Positions 1-9,633 are shown, counted from the first letter of the stretch. The stretch: 64,000 bases of DNA from Sorangium cellulosum (GCF_002950945.1 NZ_CP012673.1:1116001-1180000), one strand, 5' to 3'. The notes: generated from the letters alone by a model not told the origin. Numbers and translations are program-made.

Positions 1-1650
1 CTGGCCTCGCTGCTCGAGCGCCGCCTCGACGCGGTGACCGATCCGGCCGAGCGCGTCGAGATGGAGGTCCTCCGCGGCCGCGCGCTCGCCGACGTCGGCG
101 ACGCGGGCGCCGCGAAGCGGGCGCTCGCCGCCGCGCTCGACGCGAACCCCGATCACGTCGAGGCCCTGTCCGCGTTCGCCGACGTCTGCGCCGGCGAGGG
201 CGACTGGACCGGCGCCGAGCAGGCGTGGATCCGCCTCGCGCGCCTCGTGCCCGATCCGGCGAGGCAGGTCGCGATCTACCTCCGCCTCGGCGAGCTCTAC
301 GACGAGCACCTCCCGAACGCGGAGCGGGCCGAGCTCGCCTACCAGGAGATCCTGAAGCGCTCGCCGGGCGACGTGAGCGCGCGCGAGCGGCTCGTCGCGC
401 TGTACAAGCGCGCCGGCGACGGCGTCCGCGCGCTCGAGCAGCAGAACCTCCTCATCAGCGCCGCGGAGACGCCCGAGCAGAAGTGCCGCCGCACCGCGGA
501 GCTCGCCGAGATCTACGAGGCGATGGGGGACGCGAAGAAGGCCGAGGCCACGCTGCTCACGGCCCGCAAGACGTGGCCGAAGGACGACTTCGCGCTCGGC
601 GCGCTGGCCGGCTATTACCAGCGGACCGAGCAGACCTCGGCGGCCAACGTCCTGCTCGAGCGCGCGATCGCCGACGCGCGCCGCGCGCTCAACACCGGCC
701 GCTTCGAGCCCTACCTGTTCTCGACGGTCGCCACGGTCGCGGAGCTCCGCGGCCGCGCCGCCGCGGCGAACGTCGCGCGCGCCACGGTCGCCGCGCTCGA
801 CGGCCGCGACGCCGCCATGGGCGGGGCGGGCAACGCCGCCGGCGCCGCCCGCCTCGACAGCTATCTCGCGCCGGAGCTCATGACCCCGGCGTTCCGTGAG
901 CTCCTGCTGAAGACCGGCCCGCTGCTCGACACCGCGGTGCCGTTCGACCTCGACTCGATCCGCGCGACGCCGCTGCCGCCGCACCACGCCGACATCACCG
1001 ACCTCGCCCGGGGCGTCGGCGCGGCGTACGGCCTGCCCAACCTGCAAGTCTACATGACGGGCGCGCTCGGCGCCGTCTGCGTCCCGGCGTCCACGAGCCC
1101 GCCGAGGATCGTCCTCGGCCAGTCGCTCGTGACCTCGCCGCGCGAGGACGTCCGGCTTTACCTCATCCACCGCGCCGTCAAGATCCTTCAGACCAACGGC
1201 TCGGCGTTCTCCCGGACGGCGCCGATCGACCTCTGGCCGCTGCTCGCCGCGTACCTGAGGGCCTTCTCCCCGTCGTGGGCGCCGCAGGGCGCCGACGCCG
1301 CGCGCCTCAACGACTACCAGGGCCGCATCGGCCGGGCCATGGCGGGCGGCCCGGATCCGAAGCTGGGTGTGCTGGCGGCCGACGTCATCGGCACGATCGG
1401 CAACCGCGCGTCGACGCTCAACACGGCGATCAACGGCTGGGGAAACCGCGCCGCGTTCCTGGCGGTCGGCGACCTCAACATTGCTCTCACCGGCATCGCC
1501 TGGTCGGGCGGCCACACGAACGCGCCGCCGGCGACGGGCAAGGAGCGCATCACCTGGATCGGCCGCAACGCGGAGGCGCGCGACCTCATCGTCTTCGCGG
1601 TGAGCGACGGCCTGGCCGAGGCGCGGGAGCAGCTCGGGTTCAACGAGTGA
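1..1650 (+). CDS. TPR-repeat protein, 5' end outside window
   Basis: The reading frame is open from base 1, so the gene starts to the left of the window. At least 549 residues are visible. The first ~240 residues are helical repeats of TPR type, with recurrent A-E-x-A-Y/L and R-L-x-x-L-Y patterns, as in scaffolds that bind partner proteins. From about residue 310 a second domain has the shape of a peptidase-like fold (LYLIHRAVKI followed by a helical tail), but the expected HExxH zinc motif is absent, so catalysis is not supported. Large TPR proteins with such a C-terminus occur in myxobacteria; their role is unknown to me. The gene ends in TGA and is followed by about 190 bases before the next start. 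Confidence 0.8.
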   Translation: MASLLERRLDAVTDPAERVEMEVLRGRALADVGDAGAAKRALAAALDANPDHVEALSAFADVCAGEGDWTGAEQAWIRLARLVPDPARQVAIYLRLGELYDEHLPNAERAELAYQEILKRSPGDVSARERLVALYKRAGDGVRALEQQNLLISAAETPEQKCRRTAELAEIYEAMGDAKKAEATLLTARKTWPKDDFALGALAGYYQRTEQTSAANVLLERAIADARRALNTGRFEPYLFSTVATVAELRGRAAAANVARATVAALDGRDAAMGGAGNAAGAARLDSYLAPELMTPAFRELLLKTGPLLDTAVPFDLDSIRATPLPPHHADITDLARGVGAAYGLPNLQVYMTGALGAVCVPASTSPPRIVLGQSLVTSPREDVRLYLIHRAVKILQTNGSAFSRTAPIDLWPLLAAYLRAFSPSWAPQGADAARLNDYQGRIGRAMAGGPDPKLGVLAADVIGTIGNRASTLNTAINGWGNRAAFLAVGDLNIALTGIAWSGGHTNAPPATGKERITWIGRNAEARDLIVFAVSDGLAEAREQLGFNE

Positions 1651-1842
1651 CGGCGGGCGGGCTGCACGAGCGCCCGCGCGCCGTGCGCTCGTGCGCTCGT
1701 CAAAACACGCCGCCGCGTTATGTTGCCCGGGTGTCTCCGCGCACTTCGCCGTCGCGGAGGTTTGCTCGTCCGCGTATGCTCTGCTGCCTTCCGGCGAGCG
1801 TCCGCCTCTCCCCTCCAGCATCGGCTGCCCCCCTCGCGATCA

Positions 1843-2259
1843 ATGACGACGACCCTCAAGGCCAAGCCCCGCGTCTCGTACGACTGCTCGAAGTGCCCGG
1901 CCTACTGCTGCTCGATCTACGAGCGGGTCGAGGTGAAGCCGCGCGACATGCGGCGGCTCGCCCGTCATTTCGGGCTCACCGTCGAGGAGGCCGCGCAGCG
2001 CTTCACGAAGCGCTACGGCACCGAGCGCATCCTCCGTCGGCAGACGGATCCGCTGCTCGGGCGCGTCTGCCGGTTCCTCGATCTGACGACGCGCGGCTGC
2101 ACGATCTACGAGGCGCGGCCCGAGGTCTGCCGCGACTATCCGGGCCGGCCGCGGTGCAGCTATTACGACGTGCTCCAGTTCGAGCGCGAGACGCAGGGGG
2201 AGCCCGACGTCATGCCGCTCGTCCAGATCACGTTCCGGTCTCGGACGCCCGCGGGGTAG
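1843..2259 (+). CDS. YkgJ-type cysteine-cluster protein
   Basis: A 138-residue protein starting at the ATG that opens MTTTLKAKPRVSYDC. An upstream in-frame start exists at 1720 but adds only low-complexity Arg/Ala sequence. The family signature is clear: CSKCPAYCC near the N-terminus, then CRFL, a C-T-IY-E-x-RP stretch (RGCTIYEARPEVCRDYPG), and a final C. This cysteine arrangement is that of the YkgJ/UPF0153 family of presumed metal-binding (zinc or Fe-S) proteins. The biochemical role is unknown. It is monocistronic and converges on the flavoprotein gene downstream. Confidence 0.85.
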   Translation: MTTTLKAKPRVSYDCSKCPAYCCSIYERVEVKPRDMRRLARHFGLTVEEAAQRFTKRYGTERILRRQTDPLLGRVCRFLDLTTRGCTIYEARPEVCRDYPGRPRCSYYDVLQFERETQGEPDVMPLVQITFRSRTPAG

Positions 2260-2325
2260 TCCCACCCGGCGCGACGAACCCCCTCTCCGGGGGCCTGCCG
2301 TGGTCGTGTCAGCGGGGGAGTGTCG

Positions 2326-3981
2326 TCAGGCCACCTCGTCCAGCTCGTCCGCGATGTCCGCTGGCTGTCCGCTCGCCTGCGTCCGGCCGGGAAGCCACTC
2401 CTCCGGGCGGTCGGCGGGGTAGATCCGCAACGATCCGTCCGCCGGCCCGAGCAGGTCCTCGGCGCGGGCGACGCCCGTGATGCGCTGCGCCGCCAGCAGG
2501 CCGGACATCGCAGCCCCGGCCACCCCGTGGCTCAGCGTGCTCGCGCCACACTGGTACAGGCCCGGGATCCTCGTCCCGATGGAGAACGACAGCGGGCCGA
2601 CCTGCCAGGGGGTCTTGGAGGTGCCGTAGGCGGCGCCGCGGTACGACGCGCAGTAGAAGTCGTTCGTCAGCGGGGTCGCGACCGAGCGGAACACGAGCGC
2701 GCGGGAGATGCCTGGAATCACGTTCTCGGCGGCGGCGATCATCTGATCGCCGAGCGCCGCCTTCAGCTTCTCGTAATCCGCTGCGCGCTCCCCCGTGCGG
2801 CTCCCTTCCCACCGGGTGAAAGGGCCGTGGGGCACGAGCGTGAACATCTCGATCGTGTGGTGGTCGCCCCGCGTCGGGTGGCCCGGGTCCTTCAGCGTCG
2901 TGATCGTCAGGAACAGGCCGTCCACCTCGCCGCGCGGCAGCTGGTGCTCCGTGCGCTCGTAGATGCGGCCCACGTCCGCGGTGCGGTACCACCAGTAATT
3001 GCCCGAGTCGTAGCCCATCGACCGGAGGTCCATGTCGACGGCGCAGAACACGCTGAGCAGGCTGACGGAGTACTCCGTCCCATCGAGCTTGCGGCGCTCG
3101 CGGGCGGTCAGCTCGGGCGGGAGCAGCTTGCCATAGGTGATCGCCGGGTCCGCGTTCGACACCACACTGTCCGCGCCGAGGATCTCGCCGCCCTCCAGCT
3201 CGACGCCGGCCGCGCGCCCGCGCTCGACGAGGATGCGCTTCACCCGCGCGCGCATCCGGACCTCCCCGCCGAGCCGGCGCAACGCCTTGATCATCGCGAG
3301 CGGAATGCGCTTGGCGCCGCCGCGCGGGTAATACCCGCCGTCGAAGTAATGGGAGATGACGCTCGCGTGGAGCGGCAAGGAGACGCGCGACGGCGGGAGT
3401 CCATGGTCGCCGCTCTGCGCGGACAGGATCGCCCGGAGCATGGGATCGCGGATCGTCGCGTCGAGCAGATCCTCCTGGGTGCAGATCCCCCAGCGCAGCA
3501 AGGTCGGCGACCGGAACGGCGCGAGCAGGACCCTCGGGAACTCGAGCATCGTATCCATGCGCGCGAGCTCGTCGTTGAGCCCGCGGAGGACGCGGAAATA
3601 CCGCCTCAGCCCGGCGGCCTCGTGCGGGAAGCGCTGCACGAGCCGGGCGAAGAACCGCTCGAACCCCTTGGGCACGTCGAACCGCTCCTGGCCGATGAGC
3701 AGGTGATCGAGCCCGTCCGGGTTGAGCTCGCAGAACTCGAGATCTCCCGACACCCCGAGCCCTTCGTAGAGCCGCCTCACGGCGCCTCCCGGACCGAGCC
3801 CGCCGATGTAGTGGACCCCCGGGCTGAACAGATACCCGTTGAGCGAGAAGCTGTGGGTCCACCCTCCGGGGAGGTAGTGTTGCTCGACGACGATCACCTT
3901 CTGCCCCGCGCGCGCGAGCGCGAGGGCCGCGGTGAGCCCGCCGGAGCCTGATCCTATAACGACGGTATCCGCGTGCTTCAT
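2326..3981 (-). CDS. CrtI/RetSat-like FAD-dependent oxidoreductase
   Basis: A 551-residue flavoprotein. The N-terminus carries the dinucleotide-binding signature VVIGSGSGGLTAALALARAG followed by an acidic strand end (VVEQ), then the L-P-G-G-W motif of the phytoene desaturase/carotenoid isomerase/retinol saturase superfamily. The C-terminal FAD motif is also visible (GLYQCGASTLSHGVAGAAMSG). Members act on polyunsaturated hydrophobic substrates such as carotenoids or retinoids; the actual substrate cannot be told from sequence. It is the last gene of a leftward run that starts with the rhomboid protease, 69 bases after the preceding lipoprotein gene. No other carotenoid genes are nearby, so a carotenoid pathway role is only one option. 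Confidence 0.82.
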   Translation of the reverse strand: MKHADTVVIGSGSGGLTAALALARAGQKVIVVEQHYLPGGWTHSFSLNGYLFSPGVHYIGGLGPGGAVRRLYEGLGVSGDLEFCELNPDGLDHLLIGQERFDVPKGFERFFARLVQRFPHEAAGLRRYFRVLRGLNDELARMDTMLEFPRVLLAPFRSPTLLRWGICTQEDLLDATIRDPMLRAILSAQSGDHGLPPSRVSLPLHASVISHYFDGGYYPRGGAKRIPLAMIKALRRLGGEVRMRARVKRILVERGRAAGVELEGGEILGADSVVSNADPAITYGKLLPPELTARERRKLDGTEYSVSLLSVFCAVDMDLRSMGYDSGNYWWYRTADVGRIYERTEHQLPRGEVDGLFLTITTLKDPGHPTRGDHHTIEMFTLVPHGPFTRWEGSRTGERAADYEKLKAALGDQMIAAAENVIPGISRALVFRSVATPLTNDFYCASYRGAAYGTSKTPWQVGPLSFSIGTRIPGLYQCGASTLSHGVAGAAMSGLLAAQRITGVARAEDLLGPADGSLRIYPADRPEEWLPGRTQASGQPADIADELDEVA

Positions 3982-4050
3982 GAGTCCCCCTCGGACTCCG
4001 ATGCTCGCGAGGAGAGCTCGGTGGCGCCAGCGCGCTCGGCTACGTGCCGC

Positions 4051-4536
4051 CTACTTGCCGGCGTCGCGCGCCCCGCCGTCCGGCGACGCGCCCGCGTCCG
4101 GGGGCGTCCTGTCCGCCTTCTCCATGTTCGTGAGCGGCAGCGGGCAGATGACCGGCACGGCGCGCGCTGGGGTCTGCGCCGACTCGCGGATACACGTCTT
4201 GCCCGTCAGGCGGAGGCGCTCGCCCACCAGGAGGTCGGGCGGGCACAGGACCGTCTGGGACGCCGACACGAGGTCCCCGTCGATCCAGAACGTCTCGCAG
4301 CCCTCGTCCGTCCGCCGCAGGTGGTAGTAGCGCGTCGGGCGCCGCGGCGCGGGTGTACCCTCCGCCGCGAGGGCGGCGCCCCCATCGCTGCTCGGCGCCC
4401 CCGCGCCCTCTCCCCCGGCGTCGCCCCGGCACGCCCCGAGCCCGGCGAGCAGCGCTGGCAGCAGGACGAGGAGCGATGTGCGTCGGCGCAGCAGCGTCGG
4501 CGGCGTGCGTGCGCCCTCCGGAACGGCCGCGCTCAC
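4051..4536 (-). CDS. Small lipoprotein of unknown function
   Basis: A 161-residue predicted lipoprotein. I chose the GTG at 4536-4534 because it overlaps the TGA of the MlaE gene in a GTGA junction, a translational-coupling arrangement; upstream starts would merely run antiparallel through the MlaE gene. The N-terminus is positively charged (LLRRRTS), then a hydrophobic stretch ending in LAGLGAC, a good lipobox. The mature part starts with an Ala/Gly/Ser-rich linker and contains a region with four cysteines (CETF, CPPD, CIRE, CPLP) that could form disulfides. I do not recognise the domain. Coupling to MlaE suggests it works with that transporter in the envelope. Confidence 0.72.
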   Translation of the reverse strand: MSAAVPEGARTPPTLLRRRTSLLVLLPALLAGLGACRGDAGGEGAGAPSSDGGAALAAEGTPAPRRPTRYYHLRRTDEGCETFWIDGDLVSASQTVLCPPDLLVGERLRLTGKTCIRESAQTPARAVPVICPLPLTNMEKADRTPPDAGASPDGGARDAGK

Positions 4537-5435
4537 CGGCTCGGGAAGAAGAGGATGGACATCTTGGTCAGGAAGAAATCGGCGATCAGGATCGTGATCG
4601 ACGTGACCACCACCGTGCGTGTCGTCGACTGGCCGACGCCTTCCGTGCCGCCCCGCGTGATCAGCCCGAAATGGCACCCGACGAGCGCGATGATCGCCCC
4701 GAAGAACGGGGTCTTGTACATCCCGCTGAAGTAATCCATGAACGTGACGGAGCCGAGCGCCGTCCGCAGGAAGAACCCGGCGGGGATGCCGAACTCCGTC
4801 GCGCAGATCAGCATCGCCCCGCCGAAGCCGAGCACGAGCGCGAACGCGCCGAGCACGGGCATCACCACGACGCTCGCGAGCAGCCGCGGCACCACGAGCT
4901 TCTTCAGCGGGTTGGCGCCGAGCGCGCGGATGGCGTCGATCTGCTCGGTGACCGCCATCGACCCGACCTCGGCCGCGATGCCGGCGCCGATGCGGCCGCC
5001 GACGATGACCGCCGTCAGCGTCGGCGCGAGCTCGCGCGAGAAGGACAGGCCGATGATGCGGCCCGTGTACTCCATGCCGCCGAACTTCTGCAGGCCGATG
5101 GCGAACTGCACCGCCATGACCATCCCGACGAACAGCGCCGTCACCGACGCGATCGCGGCCGAGCGCACGCCGAGCGACTCCATCTGATACACCGTCGAGC
5201 GCACCTCGAGCGGCCGCTCGAACATGGCCTTGAGCGTCCCCCAGAACATCCGACCGAACAGGTCGAGGTGCTCGACGAACCCGACCGCCTTGTCGCTGAT
5301 CGTGATGATCAAGGAGGGGATCGCCGGAGGAGGCAGGCTGGTCGACGGCGGGGCCAGGCTCGTCGACGACGGCGGGGCCAGGCTCGTCGAGGAGGGGGGC
5401 GGCGCCTCCTGGGGCTGTTTGCGCTCAGTCGCCAT
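4533..5435 (-). CDS. MlaE-family ABC transporter permease
   Basis: A 300-residue integral membrane protein of the MlaE/YrbE permease family, which moves phospholipids or other lipids between inner and outer membranes. Recognisable core: SLGVRSAAIASVTALFVGMV, the GxIGAGIAAEVGSM segment, EQIDAIRALGANP, and the VVPRLLASVVVMPVLG helix, with five or so membrane helices. The N-terminal 40 residues are an odd Ser/Thr/Pro linker with a near-perfect repeat (SSTSLAPP twice), encoded by a 24-bp tandem repeat. The start overlaps the end of the upstream lipoprotein gene by 11 bases and the stop overlaps the next start. The usual partners MlaF (ATPase) and MlaD (MCE protein) are not in this window. Confidence 0.9.
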   Translation of the reverse strand: MATERKQPQEAPPPSSTSLAPPSSTSLAPPSTSLPPPAIPSLIITISDKAVGFVEHLDLFGRMFWGTLKAMFERPLEVRSTVYQMESLGVRSAAIASVTALFVGMVMAVQFAIGLQKFGGMEYTGRIIGLSFSRELAPTLTAVIVGGRIGAGIAAEVGSMAVTEQIDAIRALGANPLKKLVVPRLLASVVVMPVLGAFALVLGFGGAMLICATEFGIPAGFFLRTALGSVTFMDYFSGMYKTPFFGAIIALVGCHFGLITRGGTEGVGQSTTRTVVVTSITILIADFFLTKMSILFFPSR

Positions 5436-6021
5436 GGGCCGGCAGGGTCGAGAAGCCGCGGACCATCCGCGTGAACGCCGGCTCGCCGGCGGCGTAACGG
5501 GCAGGATCGGCGATGAGGAGCATGTCGTAAACGCAGCCGTTCTTCTTGAGCACCCAGACGTCGAACACCTTCGGCACCCCGTCGAGCTTCGCCGAGATGA
5601 CCGTGTGCATCGCCTCGCGGCCGTCGAACGGGACGACCTCCTGCTTCAGCACCTCGCGCTCGGTGAAGTGCAGGAAGAGGTGGTTCGTCAGCGAGACGAG
5701 CGGGACGTCCTCCTCGTTCTTGCAGCGCCCGTTCAGCGCGATCGTCGCGCCGTTCTCGTCGTCGCGGTACGCCACCGCGGCGTCGGACACCTCGAGCGGC
5801 TTCCAGCTCGCCGGCGCCGGGGGCACGCGAAAGGCGACGTCCGAGCCGCGGTACACCGTCCCGTTGAACGACGGGCCGCCGCAGCCGGCGAGCGCAAGGG
5901 CGAGGGCGAGGGCTCTGGCACGGCGGTCCGCTGTCGCGGCCGCCGGACGCGCGGCGGTGGGGCGCCTTCGAAGGGGTCGTCGCATCGCTGCGGGCCGGAC
6001 GCTACCACGCTTTTGCATCAT
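5425..6021 (-). CDS. Lipoprotein of unknown function upstream of MlaE
   Basis: A 198-residue predicted lipoprotein. An Arg-rich N-terminal stretch precedes an Ala-Leu hydrophobic run ending in ALAGCGG, a convincing lipobox; a shorter start at 5985 (MRRPLRRRP) is equally possible. The mature domain has VAFRVPPAP, a YRDDENGATIAL strand pair and repeated beta-strand patterns ending in VRGFSTLPAHGD. It looks like a compact beta-rich periplasmic domain, of a type seen in many deltaproteobacterial lipoproteins without assigned function. The 11-base overlap with the MlaE gene points to co-translation and an envelope role. Confidence 0.75.
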   Translation of the reverse strand: MMQKRGSVRPAAMRRPLRRRPTAARPAAATADRRARALALALALAGCGGPSFNGTVYRGSDVAFRVPPAPASWKPLEVSDAAVAYRDDENGATIALNGRCKNEEDVPLVSLTNHLFLHFTEREVLKQEVVPFDGREAMHTVISAKLDGVPKVFDVWVLKKNGCVYDMLLIADPARYAAGEPAFTRMVRGFSTLPAHGD

Positions 6022-6070
6022 GGGCGAACCGCGAGCGCCCGCGCTCCGTCCGGCTGCGGGCGCGCCGCCG

Positions 6071-6853
6071 CTACCAGCTCCAGGGATCGCGCCGCCGCGG
6101 CGCGTCCCACGGGCCGGCGCGGCGGGGCGGCGGCCGCCGGGGCGGCGTGCGCCAGTGCTGCCAGCGCTCGTGCTCGCGCGCGGAGCGCCCGATCATGAAC
6201 AGGTGGACCAGGATGAGCCCGGCCACGAACCCCCCGAGGTGCGCGAAGAACGCGACGCCGCCGCTGCGCAGGCCGATCGAGCCCAGCCCGTTCAGCAGGT
6301 TGGCCACGAAGTACTCGAGGATGACGAGCCACGCCGGCAGCTCCGGGAACAGCCCGAAGATGAACCACAGGACAAAGATCGGGTTCAGCACGGTGATCGG
6401 CGACCGCGGGTAGAGCGACGCGTAGGCCGCGAGCACGCCCGAGATCGCCCCCGAGGCGCCGACCATCGGGATCGTCGACCCCGGGTCGATGACGATCTGC
6501 GCGCCCGCGGCGGCGATCCCCGACAGCACGTAGAACGCCGCGTAGCGCAGGCCGCCCATCGCGTCCTCGACGTTGTCGCCGAAGATCCAGAGGAACAGCA
6601 TGTTCCCTCCGAGGTGCGCCCACCCCGTCGGATCGTGCAGGAACATGCTCGAGAACACCGTCCACCAGGCGTCGGTCGGCTCGCTGAGCAGCTGCACCGG
6701 CACGAGGCCCCACGCCGAGAGCAGCCGGTCGGGCCGGAACCCGGCCGAGATCATCGACTGCATCCAGAAGAACGCGAGCAGGTTGAGCGCGATCAGGAGG
6801 TAGTTGACGACCGGCACCTTGCGGGTGGGCAGCTGGTCACGGAGGGGCAGCAT
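6071..6853 (-). CDS. Rhomboid-family intramembrane serine protease
   Basis: A 260-residue polytopic membrane protein. The rhomboid catalytic serine lies in GASGAISG (Ser about residue 134) and the partner histidine in FFAHLGGFVAG (about residue 205). The membrane-embedded WAHLGGNMLFLWIFGDNVED segment is the typical loop/helix 2 signature. Rhomboids cleave substrates within the membrane. The C-terminus is an Arg/Pro-rich cytoplasmic tail of about 35 residues. It is the first gene of the leftward run and is divergent from cysS; the two starts are only about 60 bases apart, so their promoters must overlap or lie inside that gap. Confidence 0.92.
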   Translation of the reverse strand: MLPLRDQLPTRKVPVVNYLLIALNLLAFFWMQSMISAGFRPDRLLSAWGLVPVQLLSEPTDAWWTVFSSMFLHDPTGWAHLGGNMLFLWIFGDNVEDAMGGLRYAAFYVLSGIAAAGAQIVIDPGSTIPMVGASGAISGVLAAYASLYPRSPITVLNPIFVLWFIFGLFPELPAWLVILEYFVANLLNGLGSIGLRSGGVAFFAHLGGFVAGLILVHLFMIGRSAREHERWQHWRTPPRRPPPRRAGPWDAPRRRDPWSW

Positions 6854-6915
6854 CGCGGTTTACTTAAGCACGCGGGCCCGTGACAGCATCCGCCCCCGTT
6901 GATAGACCCGGGCCG

Positions 6916-8529
6916 ATGTCCGAGCTGCGCCTCCACGACTCGCTGACCCAGAAGCTCGCCCCGCTCGTGCCGCGGCGACCCGGCGAGGTGCGCGTGTACT
7001 GCTGCGGCCCGACGACCTACGACGCCGCGCACGTGGGGCACGGCCGCGCCGCGCTCGCGCCGGATGTGCTCGTCCGCCACCTGAGGGCCCGCGGCCTCCG
7101 CGTCGTCTACGCGCGAAACATCACCGACGTCGACGACAAGATCCTGCAGCGCGCGGCCGAGTCCGGCGAGGCGCCCCTGGAGCTCTCGGCGCGGATGGCC
7201 CACCTCTACCAGGAGGACATGGCCGCGCTCGGCTGCCTTCCGCCCGACGTCGAGCCGAAGGTCTCGGAGCACATCCCGGAGGTCGTCGCGCTGATCGAGC
7301 GGCTGATCGAGCGCGGCGCGGCCTACGTCGCCGCGCGGCCCGGCGAGTCGCCCGGCGTCTCCGACGTCTGCCACGACGGCCATGACGCCCGCGACGTCTA
7401 CGACGTGTATTACGCGGTCCGCAGCTTCCCCGACTACGGCAAGCTCTCGAAGCGCAACCTCGACGAGCTCCGGGTCGGCGCGCGCATCGGGCCGAACGAG
7501 GACAAGCGCGACCCGCTCGATTTCGCGCTCTGGAAGGGGGTCGCCGCCGGCGGCTGGGGCTGGGACAGCCCGTGGGGCAAGGGGCGCCCCGGGTGGCACA
7601 TCGAGTGCTCCGCCATGGCGTGCCGCTACCTCGGCCCCGGGTTCGACGTCCACTGCGGCGGCATGGACCTCGTCTTTCCTCACCACGAGAACGAGATCGC
7701 CCAGAGCGAGGCCGCCTGCCCGGAGGCCGCGCCGCTCGCCTCGATCTGGATCCACAACGGCTTCGTCAACGTCGACAAGGAGAAGATGGCGAAGTCGCTC
7801 GGCAACTTCGTCAGGCTCAGCGACGTCTACGCGCGGAACGACCCCGAGGCCCTCCGGTATTTCCTGCTCACGGTCCACTACCGGGGCCCGATCGCGTTCG
7901 ACACCCACCGGCGCGACGACGGCCGCGTCGTTTTCCCCGGCGTGGTCGAGGCCGAGCGCCGCGTCGACTACCTCTACGCGACGCTCGATCGCCTCTCCGC
8001 GCTCTCGGCGCTGCCCGGTCCGCCCGGGGAGGGCGCGGCGCCGGAGCTCCCGGCGAAGCTCCCCCGGGAGCTCGCGCCGTTCGTCGCGCTCGCGGACGGC
8101 GCCCGCGAGCGCGCCGCGGCCGCGCTCGATGACGACCTCAACACCCCCGTCGTCCTCTCGATCGTCGCCGAGGTCGCCAAGGCCGCGAACGAGCTCGCCG
8201 ATCTGGCGCAGAAGCGGCGGAAGGACCAGGACATCGCCCGCGCCGCGCCGCCCCTCGCGCGCCGCCTCGGCGCGGCGCTGCGCGCGTCGCTCGACGTGCT
8301 CGGCCTGCTCCAGACGCCCCCCGAGGTCTACCAGGCGCGCACGCAGGAGCGGCGCCTCGGGCTCCTCGGCACGACCCGGCAGGCGATCGAGGCGAAGCTC
8401 GCCGAGCGCGCCGAGGCGCGGGCGGCCAGGGACTTCGCGCGGGGCGACGCCATCCGGAGGGAGCTCGAGCGCGACGGCATCGAGGTCGCCGACGCCCCGA
8501 CCGGTACGACATTCCGGGTGATCGTCTGA
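6916..8529 (+). CDS. cysS: Cysteinyl-tRNA synthetase
   Basis: A 537-residue class I aminoacyl-tRNA synthetase that charges tRNA-Cys in the cytoplasm. The HIGH-type motif is AAHVGHGRA, preceded by the zinc-ligand region YCCGPTTYD. Further landmarks are ARNITDVDDKI, WHIECSAMA, the second zinc-ligand region HCGGMDLVFPHHENEIAQSE, and the KMSKS-type motif KMAKSLGN. The C-terminal DALR/anticodon-binding region is present (ARAARDFARGDAIRRELERDG). I take the ATG at 6916 because the family starts close to the first motif; an upstream GTG at 6880 would add twelve residues inside the short divergent promoter region. Confidence 0.97.
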   Translation: MSELRLHDSLTQKLAPLVPRRPGEVRVYCCGPTTYDAAHVGHGRAALAPDVLVRHLRARGLRVVYARNITDVDDKILQRAAESGEAPLELSARMAHLYQEDMAALGCLPPDVEPKVSEHIPEVVALIERLIERGAAYVAARPGESPGVSDVCHDGHDARDVYDVYYAVRSFPDYGKLSKRNLDELRVGARIGPNEDKRDPLDFALWKGVAAGGWGWDSPWGKGRPGWHIECSAMACRYLGPGFDVHCGGMDLVFPHHENEIAQSEAACPEAAPLASIWIHNGFVNVDKEKMAKSLGNFVRLSDVYARNDPEALRYFLLTVHYRGPIAFDTHRRDDGRVVFPGVVEAERRVDYLYATLDRLSALSALPGPPGEGAAPELPAKLPRELAPFVALADGARERAAAALDDDLNTPVVLSIVAEVAKAANELADLAQKRRKDQDIARAAPPLARRLGAALRASLDVLGLLQTPPEVYQARTQERRLGLLGTTRQAIEAKLAERAEARAARDFARGDAIRRELERDGIEVADAPTGTTFRVIV

Positions 8530-8676
8530 GGCGCTCCGGCGCGGAGCGCCCGGCGCGCGCCGATCTCTGCACCAGTGGACGAAAACCACAGGTAGATCTA
8601 GGTTCTCGCCCGATGCTGGCCGACGGCGGCCCGCGTCCCCGGAACCAACGGCATCCAGGAACGACTACGGACGACC

Positions 8677-9633
8677 ATGGCTCGTGATCTCTACTCCGTG
8701 CTCGGCGTCTCGCGCGATGCGGACGAGGACGCCATCAAGAAGGCGTTCCGCAAGCTCGCGATGAAGTACCACCCGGACAAGAGCCCCGGGAAGGCCAACG
8801 AGCAGCGGTTCAAGGAGATCAACCAGGCGCACGAGGTGCTGAGCGACAAGACGAAGCGCGCCCTCTATGACGAGTTCGGCGAGGAGAGCCTGTCGCAGAA
8901 CTTCGATCCCGAGCGCGCCCGCGCCTATCGTCGCTACGCGAACGCCCGGTCTGCGGGCGGCGGCCGCGGCCCTGGCAACTTCGACGTGCAGGAGATCTTC
9001 GGCAACGCCCCCGGCGGCGGCGACTTCGGCGACATCCTGGGCGACCTCTTCGGCCGCGCCCGCGGCGGCGCGGGCCGCCGCGGCCAGCCTGCGCGCGGCC
9101 GCGGCAGCGACGTCGAGCAGGACCTCACCATCGATTTCGTCTCGGCGGTGCGGGGCACGACGCTCCAGCTCCAGCGCGCCGACGATCCCGAGCCGGTGAC
9201 CGTGCGTGTCCCGCCCGGGGCCGCGGAGGGCAGCCGCCTGCGGATCCGCGGCCAGGGCAACCCGGGCCTGGGCGGCGGCGAGCCCGGCGACCTGCTGCTC
9301 AACATCCACGTCACGCCGCACCCCTTCTTCAAGCGCGAGGGCGACGATCTGCACCTCGAGGTGCCGGTCACCCTGGGAGAGGCCTACCGGGGCGACAAGA
9401 TTCGCGTCCCCACGCCCGACGGCGAGGTGACGGTGAAGATCCCGGCGCGCACCCAGACCGGCCAGATGATCCGGCTGCGCGGCAAGGGCATCGCGCGGAA
9501 GGGGAAGGAGCCCGGGGACCTCTACCTGAAGTTCCAGGTGCACGTCCCGACCGTCGACGACCCCGAGGTGGCGCAGGCGATCGAGGCGCTCGAAGGCAAG
9601 GTGGAGGCGCCGCGGGGCGACCTCCGGTTCTGA
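8677..9633 (+). CDS. DnaJ/CbpA-type Hsp40 co-chaperone
   Basis: A 318-residue type II J-protein. Residues 3-70 form the J domain with the HPD tripeptide (YHPDKSPG), followed by a Gly/Phe-rich linker ([14 protein letters not shown]) and two C-terminal beta-sandwich substrate-binding domains. The cysteine zinc finger of canonical DnaJ is missing, so it is CbpA/DnaJ2-like rather than the dnaK-linked DnaJ. It stimulates the DnaK ATPase and hands over unfolded clients. The start ATG gives the classical [11 protein letters not shown] opening. It lies between cysS and an AgmX-like lipoprotein with about 150 and 80 bases on either side. Confidence 0.95.
   Translation: MARDLYSVLGVSRDADEDAIKKAFRKLAMKYHPDKSPGKANEQRFKEINQAHEVLSDKTKRALYDEFGEESLSQNFDPERARAYRRYANARSAGGGRGPGNFDVQEIFGNAPGGGDFGDILGDLFGRARGGAGRRGQPARGRGSDVEQDLTIDFVSAVRGTTLQLQRADDPEPVTVRVPPGAAEGSRLRIRGQGNPGLGGGEPGDLLLNIHVTPHPFFKREGDDLHLEVPVTLGEAYRGDKIRVPTPDGEVTVKIPARTQTGQMIRLRGKGIARKGKEPGDLYLKFQVHVPTVDDPEVAQAIEALEGKVEAPRGDLRF

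Noticed and set aside
2320..3951. 543-codon rightward open frame opposite the flavoprotein
   Set aside because: Arg/Glu/Ala low complexity, whereas the leftward frame has FAD motifs at both ends.
6793..8589. 598-codon leftward open frame opposite cysS
   Set aside because: cysS has every family motif; the opposite frame is low-complexity Arg/Val/Gly and would cover the rhomboid start.
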